A DNA stretch of 46,733 nucleotides from the IMG/VR virus record IMGVR_UViG_3300022935_000032, positions 1 to 46,733 of that record; one strand, 5' to 3'. Every line of letters begins with the position of its first letter. Within the stretch, counting starts at the first letter, position 1. Shown in pieces: positions 1 to 7,418 of the stretch. Under the pieces are notes generated by a model that did not search any database, had not been told where the DNA came from, and worked only from the letters and a program-made list of their open reading frames with translations. A program made the position numbers and the translations under genes. This stretch comes from a virus.

Positions 1-126
1 TTATGGAGGGCTCGTCAAGAGGTTGAAGTAAATGCCAATGGTACTTCTGGATATGTAGTAAAGCATGGTCCTAACAAAGATAAAATCTTAGGACATCAGT
101 CTACTAAATCTACCAATAACTGGTAA
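1..126 (+). CDS. 3' end of an unidentified protein (partial)
   Basis: An open frame runs from the first base to a TAA at 124-126 and encodes the last 41 residues of a protein that starts outside the window. The tail is polar and rich in Gly, Asn, Lys and Ser and ends in Asn-Asn-Trp, with no recognisable motif. It converges on the minus-strand oxygenase gene, whose stop codon begins at the next base. A virion protein is plausible because the other plus-strand gene at the right edge is structural, but nothing in these residues proves it. Function is unknown. Confidence 0.55.
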   Translation, partial: LWRARQEVEVNANGTSGYVVKHGPNKDKILGHQSTKSTNNW

Positions 127-711
127 TCAGTGAGTAAACTCTAACCAAGTGGTGATAGCATACTTGTCACCACTTAGTGGAGGATTGCCTCTATGCGTAT
201 GAGTAAAGCCAGACGGACAAATCATAATAGTTCCTTGTGTAGCAGGTATACGTCTGCTTTGGTATAAGAACTCTGTTTCGCCACCTTCTTGTACAGTATT
301 CAGATAGGCCATAGCCAATAAAGCACGTTGGCCTGTATCACGACTTGCGTGTTCACAGTGCCAAATATGATAACCTTCTGTAGGCCGAGTGTGTTGTATT
401 TTTATTGAATGTGATATTTGAATTGGATTAAGATTTTCAAACACACCATATTCTTGTGTGTAATCTAGCACACAGTTCTGTAGTGCATTATAGTAGGGCT
501 CTAGCAATTTATTCATGCTAAGAGCAAACGTACCAGACTCGCCTTCGTCATATAGCATCGAACCGTCCTTGTTCATCTTTGGTGCTCGTTCGTTTGCTGT
601 TTGGCGTGTTAGTATTCGTGTGCCTTCCTGCTGATGATAGTAATCAATAACAGTTTGACAGTATTCTGGATCGAGTTGATTTTCGAATACACCTATAAAA
701 TCTTTTATCAT
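127..711 (-). CDS. 2OG-Fe(II) oxygenase (prolyl 4-hydroxylase-like)
   Basis: This 194-residue protein has the double-stranded beta-helix signature of 2-oxoglutarate/Fe(II) oxygenases. The proximal metal pair is in YHIWHCEH (H118, E120), so it is the HxE variant rather than HxD. GGETEFLY follows at 143-150, the distal histidine lies in GFTHTHRGNPPLSG (H171 or H173), and K183 is the likely 2-oxoglutarate carboxylate contact. The family is common in marine phages and hydroxylates unknown substrates; the target here cannot be told. The gene stands alone. A late-type promoter core ends 5 nt before the ATG and there is no conventional ribosome-binding site, so it may be translated from a leaderless mRNA. 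Confidence 0.85.
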   Translation of the reverse strand: MIKDFIGVFENQLDPEYCQTVIDYYHQQEGTRILTRQTANERAPKMNKDGSMLYDEGESGTFALSMNKLLEPYYNALQNCVLDYTQEYGVFENLNPIQISHSIKIQHTRPTEGYHIWHCEHASRDTGQRALLAMAYLNTVQEGGETEFLYQSRRIPATQGTIMICPSGFTHTHRGNPPLSGDKYAITTWLEFTH

Positions 712-716
712 AACTC

Positions 717-724
717 TATTTAAT
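717..724 (-). promoter_or_regulatory. Late-type promoter, leaderless geometry
   Basis: Read on the minus strand this is ATTAAATA, followed by GAGTT and then the ATG of the oxygenase gene at 711. It matches the T4 late consensus TATAAATA in 6 of 8 positions, including the TAAATA core. If the element occupies -13 to -6 as in T4, transcription would start on the A of the ATG. The 15-base stretch TAAATAGAGTTATGA recurs at the start of the gene beginning at 21111. Confidence 0.6.
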
Positions 725-738
725 ATACGTATATTAAA
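719..738. repeat. Perfect 20-bp palindrome overlapping a promoter
   Basis: TTTAATATACGTATATTAAA is its own reverse complement over all 20 bases and shares its left end with the late-type promoter of the 127-711 gene. Its position suits an operator or a cruciform-prone element. The rest of the intergenic stretch up to 898 contains GTTAAAA-type repeats at 745-770 and a short GGGTA/TACCC inverted repeat near 880, but no gene that I can support. Confidence 0.55.
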
Positions 739-898
739 GGCGTGTTAAAAGCGGTTAAAACGGTGCTCGCCGTGTAAAAATACCTAAGACATACAAAGTA
801 TAGCAAAACTCCTTAAGTCGGCAAATAAGAGCCATTTAGGGGTGATTTTCATGCATTTAAGGCGTCTGTCGCACGGGGGTATTTTTTACCCTAGGAAT

Positions 899-1462
899 CT
901 AATTAAGAGCCCAAACTGTGTTTATGCTTACTCGCATAGGCCAGTCTGTAGGTGCTAATCCTGCGTGTGGAATATGACTAGGAAATACCACGGCTCTGTT
1001 TATTTTGTATTCTACAACCTGTGACGGTTTATCTAAAACAATTTGATCTTCCCAAAAGCGTAGACCACCGTCGCTGTCAAACGGATACCAAACTATACTA
1101 TACATATTATCAATGTTTTCTCCCATATCACAGTCCCTGTGTGGGTATTGTGTACTAGCAGGAGTAGTTCCATTTAGTCTGGCAATTTGTAAACTCTGTG
1201 TGGCAGACTTAACTACTTTAGGTAAAACTTCTAGTGCAAAGCAACTAGCGATTGTATTGGTTAATCCTTTTAAAGGATCTTTTGCTTCAGGATAATTCTT
1301 GTGCCATAGTACACAGTTGTAATAGTTTTCGTATTCTTCGTTGAATGCACTTTGTACACGACCGTATTCCCATTCTTTTAAATTGCTAATACTATGTTGT
1401 ATAGTTTTTAACAACCAATCAGGAAATACGTTGTCAACTACGTGTATACTATTCATTGCCAA
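899..1462 (-). CDS. 2OG-Fe(II) oxygenase
   Basis: This 187-residue protein carries a complete 2OG-Fe(II) dioxygenase active site. PHRD at 107-110 gives the metal ligands H108 and D110, the distal ligand is H166 in FPSHIPHAG, and R177 in PMRVSINTVW is the expected 2-oxoglutarate salt bridge. The N-terminal part has the FPDWLLKTIQ pattern also present in the 9361-9942 oxygenase, so the two are related. Its start overlaps the end of gp41 by 14 bases, which suggests it is co-transcribed with the helicase from the promoter at 2897-2925. A second ATG two codons in is an alternative start. Substrate unknown. Confidence 0.85.
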   Translation of the reverse strand: MAMNSIHVVDNVFPDWLLKTIQHSISNLKEWEYGRVQSAFNEEYENYYNCVLWHKNYPEAKDPLKGLTNTIASCFALEVLPKVVKSATQSLQIARLNGTTPASTQYPHRDCDMGENIDNMYSIVWYPFDSDGGLRFWEDQIVLDKPSQVVEYKINRAVVFPSHIPHAGLAPTDWPMRVSINTVWALN

Positions 1463-2873
1463 GATTGCCTAAGAATTCACGTAGTTTAGTTGAATCGGTT
1501 TCTGCTCTTACTTTTCTAACAGGCACACCTTGATCTGGTTCGGTTGGTTCACCTTGTTCAACAGCACTTGTTCTTTTTAGTCCTGCAAGTACACTCGATC
1601 CACCTTGTGGAGCAGTGTTGTAGTTGTTGTCATCGTCGTCTTCAAGATCTCTAATACGCAAACTATCAACATCAAAATCTAAATCAATCTTACTGCCAAC
1701 ACCACTTGATGAACGTGTCTTCATTAACTGTATTTGATAACGTCCACGCTCACGCATTGCTCTACTTGTAAAGATACCGATAACGTTGTCTGCTGTTTGA
1801 ATCTTACTCAAACCACCTGATATATGTGAATGATCAAATTCAATTTCTTCAACTGCACCTCTGTTCAACTGTGACGCTGTTACAAACACAGTTTGTGTTT
1901 CCATTGCAAGGTTACGCAATTCTTCAGATACAAACTTATCTTTAATAAACAAATCGCTTGGCGATACTTTTCTACTAATAGGCATTAGTAAATCTAAGTA
2001 GTCTACAAGTAATACATCAATCTTCTTGCCTGTTTTAATTTCATATTCTTTCAAATAACTTCTAATATCATTTGCTGTCTTACCACTTGGCATATACTTA
2101 ATTTGAAATGCGCCAGTTTTCTTACCAAGCATCTTAACTTTCATTTCAACACCATCAAGATCCTTAAATATTTCTTTTGTTGGTGTATCAGTAAACATAC
2201 TGTCAATACGCATTGCTACAAGTGCTTCACTCAATTCAAAACTTAGATAACAAACATTCATACCTTCAAGTGCCCAGTTAACACCGAGGTTTGCTAAGAA
2301 CAAAGATTTACCTGCACCAGAACCACCTGCAAAGATATTCAGTTCACCTCTGTTGAACCCGCCAAACAGTTTCCTATCTAAACTTGCCCAACCTGTGCTT
2401 ACTTGTCCGTTGTTGTCTTTTAGTCCTTGTAGTCTACCTTTAGGGTCTTCAAAGTAATCAATACCTAAATCTTTTTGTAGTCCTACCTGTACTGCATTTT
2501 TAATTTTGTCTTCAACTGGACCGTAGTTGCCTTCTTCAAGTAAGTTAGCACTTTCAAGAATTGCTCTTTCCAAACCTTTGTGTCTAGTAAATGTTTCAAA
2601 CTCTTGTAGTAACCAATCATAGTGTTCTTCACGTAGACCTTCAGGAATTTTCAAATCAGTTTTACAACTTGCATTCACCATATCTTGTGTAGGTAATGCG
2701 TTATGATCACTTACATACTTGTTAATAAATTCTGCGGCGTCTTGTAATTTTCTATCAAACAACGAACTATCAAAGATACTTTGACAACGCACAAATGATT
2801 GGGCATCGCTCAACATCATTTCTAGATATACTTTCTGTACATCATAGCCGTAGTCTTTATTTTGTTTTGCCAT
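1449..2873 (-). CDS. 41: Replicative DNA helicase, T4 gp41-like
   Basis: This is the hexameric DnaB-type 5'-3' helicase that unwinds the fork and works with primase gp61. The 474 residues begin with an alpha-helical N-terminal domain (about 1-140). A RecA-like core follows, with Walker A GGSGAGKS at 183-190, the acidic Walker B region LLVDYLD at about 288-294, and a DnaB-like HISGG/KIQTADN segment near 355-370. The length matches T4 gp41 (475 residues). The gene has its own sigma70-like promoter inside the 3' end of the carbamoyltransferase gene. It lies one gene block away from primase gp61, as expected for a replisome cluster. Confidence 0.95.
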   Translation of the reverse strand: MAKQNKDYGYDVQKVYLEMMLSDAQSFVRCQSIFDSSLFDRKLQDAAEFINKYVSDHNALPTQDMVNASCKTDLKIPEGLREEHYDWLLQEFETFTRHKGLERAILESANLLEEGNYGPVEDKIKNAVQVGLQKDLGIDYFEDPKGRLQGLKDNNGQVSTGWASLDRKLFGGFNRGELNIFAGGSGAGKSLFLANLGVNWALEGMNVCYLSFELSEALVAMRIDSMFTDTPTKEIFKDLDGVEMKVKMLGKKTGAFQIKYMPSGKTANDIRSYLKEYEIKTGKKIDVLLVDYLDLLMPISRKVSPSDLFIKDKFVSEELRNLAMETQTVFVTASQLNRGAVEEIEFDHSHISGGLSKIQTADNVIGIFTSRAMRERGRYQIQLMKTRSSSGVGSKIDLDFDVDSLRIRDLEDDDDNNYNTAPQGGSSVLAGLKRTSAVEQGEPTEPDQGVPVRKVRAETDSTKLREFLGNLGNE

Positions 2874-2887
2874 TTAGTTCCCTTATT

Positions 2888-3856
2888 TTACTTACTATTA
2901 TACCATACATTAGGATTAAAGTCAATATGTTTCTTTTCCGAAGCCAATACTGCTCCAATACATGAGCCAGGATCACCTGGATTAGGGGGTATCCAAAGAT
3001 TGTCCCAGTTGGGTCTAATATAATCCATTGCGCCTTTATTTAACGCACACCCACCAGTAACAACTAGATTCTTGCTAGGCATACGCAGTGCCATACTAGT
3101 AGTTAACCTTAATACAATATCCATAAACAGTTTTTGAGTTGCCGCGGCAAGGTCTACTAGATCATCTTGTTTAATTTCTGGTGCCCACCATTTTAATCCT
3201 CTATGACAATTCTCTTTTAGTTTTACAATACAGAATGGTCTGCTTTCAAATTCAAAAAAGTAATCTTTTAAGAAATCATAGTAACGTCTCCAGTCACCGT
3301 TCTTAGCAAGATTAGAAACTTCGTATTCTTCTTTATTAGGAATAAATCCTAAACGTTGTGTCATAGCACTATACCACAAACCTAAACTATGTGGATATCC
3401 TTGCGAACTAACTTTAATTAACTTGTCTCCATCGCCCTTCCACATTGTTAGTGTTTCAAACTCACCAATACTGTCAATACAAATAATACTAGCATCTCTA
3501 AAGCCACTTGTATAATAACCATATGCGGCATGACTATGGTGATGATTCATATACTCAATTGGTAAACGATATCCTATGTATCTTCTTAGATATTTTTTAA
3601 TATTGTTTTCTTCAAATAGAAAACCTTGGCCTGCTAGTAACTGCCTAAAAGATTTAAGTGTTGGTCGTTCATACCAAACTACTTTTTCAGGACCGCCCCA
3701 ACCGTTGAGAGCATATTTTATAATTTCGCTGTTTAGGTGTGGGTCATTAGCAACTCCACTAAAGTCTTTTGCTAGTGCCGCCCATTTAAGATCGTCGTCA
3801 TCAAACACTGCTAAACTAGCATCGTGACTGTTACCTACTATACCCCATTGAATCAT
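2888..3856 (-). CDS. Carbamoyltransferase, Kae1-like domain only (NodU/TobZ family)
   Basis: The 322 residues match the N-terminal, ASKHA-fold domain of NodU/CmcH/TobZ O-carbamoyltransferases. GNSHDAS lies at 8-14, the metal-binding run HHHSHAAYGYY starts at 105, IDSIGE at 127-132, and a VVTGGCALNKGAM glycine motif sits near 266-278. Family members are usually about 550-600 residues and carry a second, YrdC-like domain that makes carbamoyl-adenylate. That domain is absent here, so the substrate would have to come from another protein. The acceptor (sugar, nucleoside or other) is unknown. The stop lies just before gp41, and the 3' coding sequence contains the gp41 promoter. The start overlaps the preceding gene by 4 bases (ATGA). 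Confidence 0.85.
   Translation of the reverse strand: MIQWGIVGNSHDASLAVFDDDDLKWAALAKDFSGVANDPHLNSEIIKYALNGWGGPEKVVWYERPTLKSFRQLLAGQGFLFEENNIKKYLRRYIGYRLPIEYMNHHHSHAAYGYYTSGFRDASIICIDSIGEFETLTMWKGDGDKLIKVSSQGYPHSLGLWYSAMTQRLGFIPNKEEYEVSNLAKNGDWRRYYDFLKDYFFEFESRPFCIVKLKENCHRGLKWWAPEIKQDDLVDLAAATQKLFMDIVLRLTTSMALRMPSKNLVVTGGCALNKGAMDYIRPNWDNLWIPPNPGDPGSCIGAVLASEKKHIDFNPNVWYNSK
2897..2925 (-). promoter_or_regulatory. Sigma70-like promoter of gp41
   Basis: On the minus strand TTGACT (2920-2925) is followed by exactly 17 bases and TATAAT (2897-2902). The whole element lies within the last codons of the carbamoyltransferase gene and points at the gp41 start at 2873. It would be read by host RNA polymerase without a phage activator. 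Confidence 0.85.
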
Positions 3857-4098
3857 TCTACACCTTTAAACTTTTTATATAATTTATGTAGTATATAAAA
3901 CCACACACCGTTAATCATGGGTTCAACAATGGCATCAACTGCCGCCAATTCAAATGAAGCACCCGTGATAAAATTATTACAAACCATGGCAATTACGATA
4001 TGGCCAATGGTATAAATGACGGCTAGCATAACACTGCTACCGCCAATGATCTTTTTTAATAAATTAAATATGCCTTGTCTAAATTCACTCATAAACAT
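3853..4098 (-). CDS. Small two-helix membrane protein (DUF2061-like)
   Basis: This 81-residue protein has two predicted membrane segments, about residues 22-43 (SSVMLAVIYTIGHIVIAMVC) and 56-70 (around VEPMINGVWFYILHK). A basic C-terminal tail follows. The arrangement resembles DUF2061 proteins, small inner-membrane proteins of unknown function, but the match is by pattern only. ATG codons 1 and 3 are both possible starts. The first directly follows the stop of the small upstream gene (TAAATG), and the 3' end overlaps the carbamoyltransferase start by 4 bases. It is therefore translationally coupled on both sides. Confidence 0.7.
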   Translation of the reverse strand: MFMSEFRQGIFNLLKKIIGGSSVMLAVIYTIGHIVIAMVCNNFITGASFELAAVDAIVEPMINGVWFYILHKLYKKFKGVE

Positions 4099-4221
4099 TT
4101 ATTTGTATATAAAAGGATCTCTCTTTTTAAGTTCCTCGATTCGTTTTTTCAAACGTCTCTTCTCCTTCCATTCTGTATATGGCTTTGTAATCTTTTGCCA
4201 TAAAGTTTTTAACCAAACCAT
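4099..4221 (-). CDS. 40-residue basic conserved protein
   Basis: The frame begins MVWLKTLWQKITKPYTEWKE and ends KKRDPFIYK. It is highly basic, with an amphipathic helix centre (KEKRRLKKRIEELKK). The start overlaps the primase 3' end by 13 bases and the stop abuts the next ATG, so it fits the operon exactly. I recognise similar short proteins ending in RDPFIYK from marine T4-like phages, where the function is unknown. The charge suggests nucleic-acid or acidic-protein binding, which is inference. Confidence 0.7.
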   Translation of the reverse strand: MVWLKTLWQKITKPYTEWKEKRRLKKRIEELKKRDPFIYK

Positions 4222-5165
4222 TTTTTACTCCTAAGTCTAATTTTTAATTCACTGCTTTCTGCAGATTTTATAATTGAATATAAAGTATAAACTTTCCCAT
4301 ACATTCGCACAGCATCATTTACATCTTTTATACTCTCTTCCCACTCAGGCATACTAACCGACCAACCCAAATCAATTGCTTCGTCAATAACTTTACTACC
4401 TGCTTCGTCCCTATCTGGAACAATTATTTTAACTGTATTTAAACTGTCAAGGAGCATAGCCTGTTGGTCTTTGATTTCGCTACCAAGCAAGGCTACACCC
4501 TCTACAGCAATAGCATCAAACGGACCTTCGACAACTACTGTGTATTTGCGTTCATACGTTTGAGCATCGATATTGAACACATACCCAGGTTGTTGGTCAC
4601 TTAGATACTTCGGATTACCGTCTGTAATCTTACGTGCGGTATATCCTACAACATCCCCTTTGTAATAAAAAGGAATAATGATTCTGTCTTTGAATTCAGG
4701 ACTCCAGTGAAATTTATAATCTTCTAGATACAAATTACGTGTTTGTAAATATTCTATAACATTTAATGGAGTGTTTTCGTTTATAGGTTTAGCATCTTTC
4801 GGAAGTTGTTTTGTTTCAAATGTTGGAAGTTCGATTTGTATATTTGTTTTTCCAACTTCTGCAATTTGTAAACATTGTAGTGCAAGTTTAGTAATAGTAT
4901 CATCTGGAACTCCTAACCATTGTAGAAGTTTACGCATTTTATAACTTAACTGTCTACCCGGAGTCCAACTTGCTTTGTATCCACAGTTAAAACAATGATA
5001 TGAAATACCGCCATCGCCATTAGCAATCAAACCGCCACGTTGACGTTTGTCAGCACTATCTCCGTTGTGTACACAACAGGGTGCATTAAAACTAGTCCAA
5101 CCACTTGGAGTTGTTTTACGTTTTGCTGGTAGGTGCAGATGTAATGTATCCGATACGATGCTCAT
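4209..5165 (-). CDS. 61: DNA primase, T4 gp61-like
   Basis: This primase makes RNA primers for lagging-strand synthesis with helicase gp41. The 318 residues show an N-terminal zinc-binding region (C30, C31, H33, C58, C61, with the knuckle CFNCGY). The TOPRIM domain has its catalytic glutamate in VVEGPFDAI (E213) and its acidic pair in IVPDRDEAG (D251, D253). The length is close to T4 gp61 (342 residues). It is the first gene of an operon with the small basic protein, the membrane protein and the carbamoyltransferase. A sigma70-like promoter sits immediately upstream. Confidence 0.93.
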   Translation of the reverse strand: MSIVSDTLHLHLPAKRKTTPSGWTSFNAPCCVHNGDSADKRQRGGLIANGDGGISYHCFNCGYKASWTPGRQLSYKMRKLLQWLGVPDDTITKLALQCLQIAEVGKTNIQIELPTFETKQLPKDAKPINENTPLNVIEYLQTRNLYLEDYKFHWSPEFKDRIIIPFYYKGDVVGYTARKITDGNPKYLSDQQPGYVFNIDAQTYERKYTVVVEGPFDAIAVEGVALLGSEIKDQQAMLLDSLNTVKIIVPDRDEAGSKVIDEAIDLGWSVSMPEWEESIKDVNDAVRMYGKVYTLYSIIKSAESSELKIRLRSKKWFG

Positions 5166-5171
5166 ACTATT

Positions 5172-5200
5172 ATTATAGTATAAGTCGCAAGTAAAGTCAA
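5172..5200 (-). promoter_or_regulatory. Sigma70-like promoter of the primase operon
   Basis: TTGACT (5195-5200) is followed by 17 bases and TATAAT (5172-5177) on the minus strand. The -10 box is only 7 bases from the primase ATG at 5165, so the 5' leader must be very short or absent. Confidence 0.85.
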
Positions 5201-5977
5201 CTAGTTTCGGACGAGAACTTTATCAATTGTTCCAGAATTGGTTTTGGTATACTTGGCTCTAATGAAACTGTAGATTCCGTTAAAGTTTACATACATTGGT
5301 TCTGTTGGACTAGTAAGAGTTAAATTAGCAACGTCTACCCAATTAGTTGGATTTTGATTTTCTAAACTTGCTTGGATAGTTACTTCACCGTCAAATCCTG
5401 TAGAGTAGATAGCCGCAGTGTGTAATGCTTCATTTCCATTTAGTGCTGGCTCTGCATCAATTTTTTCACTGTACCAAGTGCTGTTGTTTTCAGTAAATGA
5501 TTGTACAGAGTATGACTCTTTAGGTCCAGGGAATGCACAACTAGATATTTGAATATTTCCACAAGCCTCAAAGTGAGCATTTGCATAAGTCAATACAGCA
5601 GTGTCATCAGAGTTTTTAATTAAGTGTACGTGATATGTTAAGAACTGATCTTTTAAATTTAATACATCGTTTGCTGTAACTTTAACTTCGAACTGTCCTA
5701 CTTTGCTTGGCGTAGTAGTTTCTGTAACAGTTCCTGTTAGTTCAAGCACCATTGTATTGTTTGAATCAAAGGCTACAAACTTAGGTGTGTAAGTATTAAG
5801 AATACTTACTTTCTTTTGATCATTGTTTTTAACTTCGAAAGTAAGGACATTGTCGATACCTCGATATACTTGTAAATTTTTTGCGTACACTGGTCTATAC
5901 TCCGTTGCAACACCCGTAGCCAAATCTGCTACGAGAATGGTTTTGTTATTGACTAAATATCTGGGTGTAAGTTGCAT
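5201..5977 (-). CDS. Virion structural protein, conserved in marine T4-like phages
   Basis: The 258-residue product has a beta-rich, Thr/Asn-rich composition typical of virion proteins and opens with MQLTPRYLVNNKT. I recognise this N-terminus and segments such as YANAHFEACGNIQIS and NGNEALHTAAIY from a structural family of marine T4-like phages. A tail or baseplate-associated role is possible, but the exact position in the particle is not known to me. A late promoter (AATAAATA, 6001-6008) lies 23 bases upstream of the ATG with an AAGGGA ribosome-binding site, which supports late expression. The gene ends at the base next to the -35 box of the primase promoter. Confidence 0.75.
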   Translation of the reverse strand: MQLTPRYLVNNKTILVADLATGVATEYRPVYAKNLQVYRGIDNVLTFEVKNNDQKKVSILNTYTPKFVAFDSNNTMVLELTGTVTETTTPSKVGQFEVKVTANDVLNLKDQFLTYHVHLIKNSDDTAVLTYANAHFEACGNIQISSCAFPGPKESYSVQSFTENNSTWYSEKIDAEPALNGNEALHTAAIYSTGFDGEVTIQASLENQNPTNWVDVANLTLTSPTEPMYVNFNGIYSFIRAKYTKTNSGTIDKVLVRN

Positions 5978-6000
5978 ATTTTTTTAATTTCCCTTACACA

Positions 6001-6008
6001 TATTTATT
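6001..6008 (-). promoter_or_regulatory. Late promoter of the 5201-5977 structural gene
   Basis: The minus strand reads AATAAATA, 7 of 8 matches to the T4 late consensus, 23 bases upstream of the ATG at 5977. An SD-like AAGGGA lies between them. Confidence 0.75.
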
Positions 6009-6019
6009 AATATCGAGTT

Positions 6020-6388
6020 ATGCTAAGAAAAGACATTGAAGAAAAATTCCCGTTCTTAAGCGTGGTTACATACGGTGGCCAGGAGTATGTCGGGATCATC
6101 AACAACCAAGATAATTTCATCACAAGTATGTATGTCTACTCAGACATAGTAACTAAAGAGCATCAGGACATATTCCTAAGTTTAGGAGAAGTTTGGTGGT
6201 GGGAATCAAATCGAATGATTCCTATTAATATCTTTTTAAGGCATGAGATGGAATCATTTAGATACTGCATGGTAAACATGAACAGTAAAGATGTAAAAGT
6301 AATACACGGTCCTTGTGTAAATTTAAAAAACTTATCCGTTAAAAGAGTAAAAAGACGTTCGGTCCAACTGATTAGGAAGCCTCGTTAA
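6020..6388 (+). CDS. Conserved hypothetical protein of marine T4-like phages
   Basis: This 122-residue protein begins MLRKDIEEKFPFLSVVTYGG and contains GEVWWWESNRMIPINIFLR. I recognise this combination from an uncharacterised family in marine T4-like phages. The C-terminus is very basic (VKRVKRRSVQLIRKPR), which suggests nucleic-acid contact. It is one of the few plus-strand genes and converges on the Pol III-like gene with a 17-base overlap of the 3' ends. I see no clear promoter on its strand. The sequence GAGTTATG at its start resembles that at 711 and 21111. Function unknown. Confidence 0.75.
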   Translation: MLRKDIEEKFPFLSVVTYGGQEYVGIINNQDNFITSMYVYSDIVTKEHQDIFLSLGEVWWWESNRMIPINIFLRHEMESFRYCMVNMNSKDVKVIHGPCVNLKNLSVKRVKRRSVQLIRKPR

Positions 6389-6938
6389 GTTGCTCACATA
6401 ACAAATTCATGTGTACAACTACACCAACAGCATAAGCCATTGCGTGTGCTTTCTTAAAGTAATACTCGTCGTCCGAAGGTTTAGTCCAAATCTCTTTCAT
6501 CACCAAAGTCCATTCTTTCCCAATCAGATAACGTTTGGCGGGTCTGATCATCGCTAGGACTGCGGCTAGTTGTTCTATAGTTGTCGGCTTCATCTGTTGT
6601 AGGACGGTAGAGTGTCCTGCGACGTGAAATAATTTGTCGCTGAATTCTTTGTGCGTGAGTAATTCCCATAGTGGCTCTTTCTTCATTAGTGATAAGAGAT
6701 GCTGTTCGTCTCTTATATCAGTATATATCGAAACATTAAGAAAATCTAGTTTAAAGTAGCCTCTATCCTCTGCTGTTTCATAGTCGATAGTTGATATGTT
6801 GTCAACCGGATTGTGTGGAATTTCAGTAACATAAATTCCGGTGTTATGTTTTTTACCCGTAGAAAGTTTTGCTACTCGATGTTTTAGTTTATCAAGTATT
6901 ACATCTCTGTCTGCAAAATCTATATCAATATCAGGCAT
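6372..6938 (-). CDS. Miniature DNA polymerase III alpha-like protein
   Basis: The protein starts with PDIDIDFADR at residues 2-11, which matches the DnaE/PolC catalytic motif PDxDxDF. Near the C-terminus, YYFKKAHAMAYAVGVVVHM resembles the DnaE segment in which a Lys-Ser/Ala-His-x-x-x-Tyr run precedes the thumb. Only 188 residues are present against about 1,160 in DnaE, and I see no PHP domain, third palm aspartate or OB fold. Independent polymerase activity is therefore unlikely. Homologues of this size are known to me from marine T4-like phages, often misnamed as polymerase subunits. It overlaps its upstream neighbour's stop by one base. Confidence 0.75.
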   Translation of the reverse strand: MPDIDIDFADRDVILDKLKHRVAKLSTGKKHNTGIYVTEIPHNPVDNISTIDYETAEDRGYFKLDFLNVSIYTDIRDEQHLLSLMKKEPLWELLTHKEFSDKLFHVAGHSTVLQQMKPTTIEQLAAVLAMIRPAKRYLIGKEWTLVMKEIWTKPSDDEYYFKKAHAMAYAVGVVVHMNLLCEQLNEAS

Positions 6939-7126
6939 TATTTTTCTTTTGGGTATGTACTTTTATCTTGAGATACTAGATAACAGTCTGCTTGTATTTG
7001 TGCAATTAAATTATCAATCTCTTGATTAGTTCTTTTGTTCTCACCGTACTTGTATTCTCGTAGTTTGTCTGCGTCTTTTTTAATCGAATCTATCTTATCA
7101 CAAAACTGACTAATCTTGTGTAACAT
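6938..7126 (-). CDS. Small coiled-coil-like hypothetical protein
   Basis: The start at 7126 (MLHKISQFCDKIDSIKKDAD) is chosen because a strong ribosome-binding site, GAGGAGG, lies 6 bases upstream. A longer in-frame extension to 7234 has no such site and would overlap the preceding gene more deeply. The 62-residue product is charged and mostly helical, with a heptad-like Leu/Ile pattern over residues 12-45. It overlaps the upstream gene by 17 bases and the Pol III-like gene by one. No family recognised. Confidence 0.65.
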   Translation of the reverse strand: MLHKISQFCDKIDSIKKDADKLREYKYGENKRTNQEIDNLIAQIQADCYLVSQDKSTYPKEK

Positions 7127-7412
7127 CTTCGTCCTCCTCTTTAACATTGGTTGGTTTGGCGATTGGTAATCCGCAACGATCAAACCATCTATTGTCATCT
7201 GTTTTGTAAACATGACTTCTAAAGTTATTACCACTCATATCTTTTTTAATAATACTAACTTTTTTAATATTACCTTTATACTCTGTGTAATCTCTATTAA
7301 CAACTCTTAAAGAATTAGTTCCAGCGCCGCCGCCATAAAGTCTATCAACACTTTCGCCGTCTGGACCTATATGATTTGATGTTACTTTATATTTTTCTCT
7401 ATCTATTTCCAT
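7110..7412 (-). CDS. Small hypothetical protein
   Basis: The product is 100 residues from the ATG at 7412 (MEIDREKYKVTSNHIGPDGE). A GTG five codons upstream is possible but would overlap the promoter -10 box. The sequence has a glycine run (YGGGAGTNS) and an acidic C-terminus ending EEDEDVTQD. It is the first gene of a short operon with the 62-residue protein and the Pol III-like protein, expressed from the promoter at 7419-7447. No family recognised. Confidence 0.65.
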   Translation of the reverse strand: MEIDREKYKVTSNHIGPDGESVDRLYGGGAGTNSLRVVNRDYTEYKGNIKKVSIIKKDMSGNNFRSHVYKTDDNRWFDRCGLPIAKPTNVKEEDEDVTQD

Positions 7413-7418
7413 AATTAC

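Noticed and set aside
739-898. tRNA or small RNA gene in the 187-base gap after the first oxygenase gene.
   Set aside because: No cloverleaf can be drawn; only short GTTAAAA repeats and a 5-bp GGGTA/TACCC hairpin are visible.
6372-6938. Functional DNA polymerase III alpha subunit.
   Set aside because: Only 188 residues with two of the family's motifs; PHP, fingers, third aspartate and OB domains are absent.
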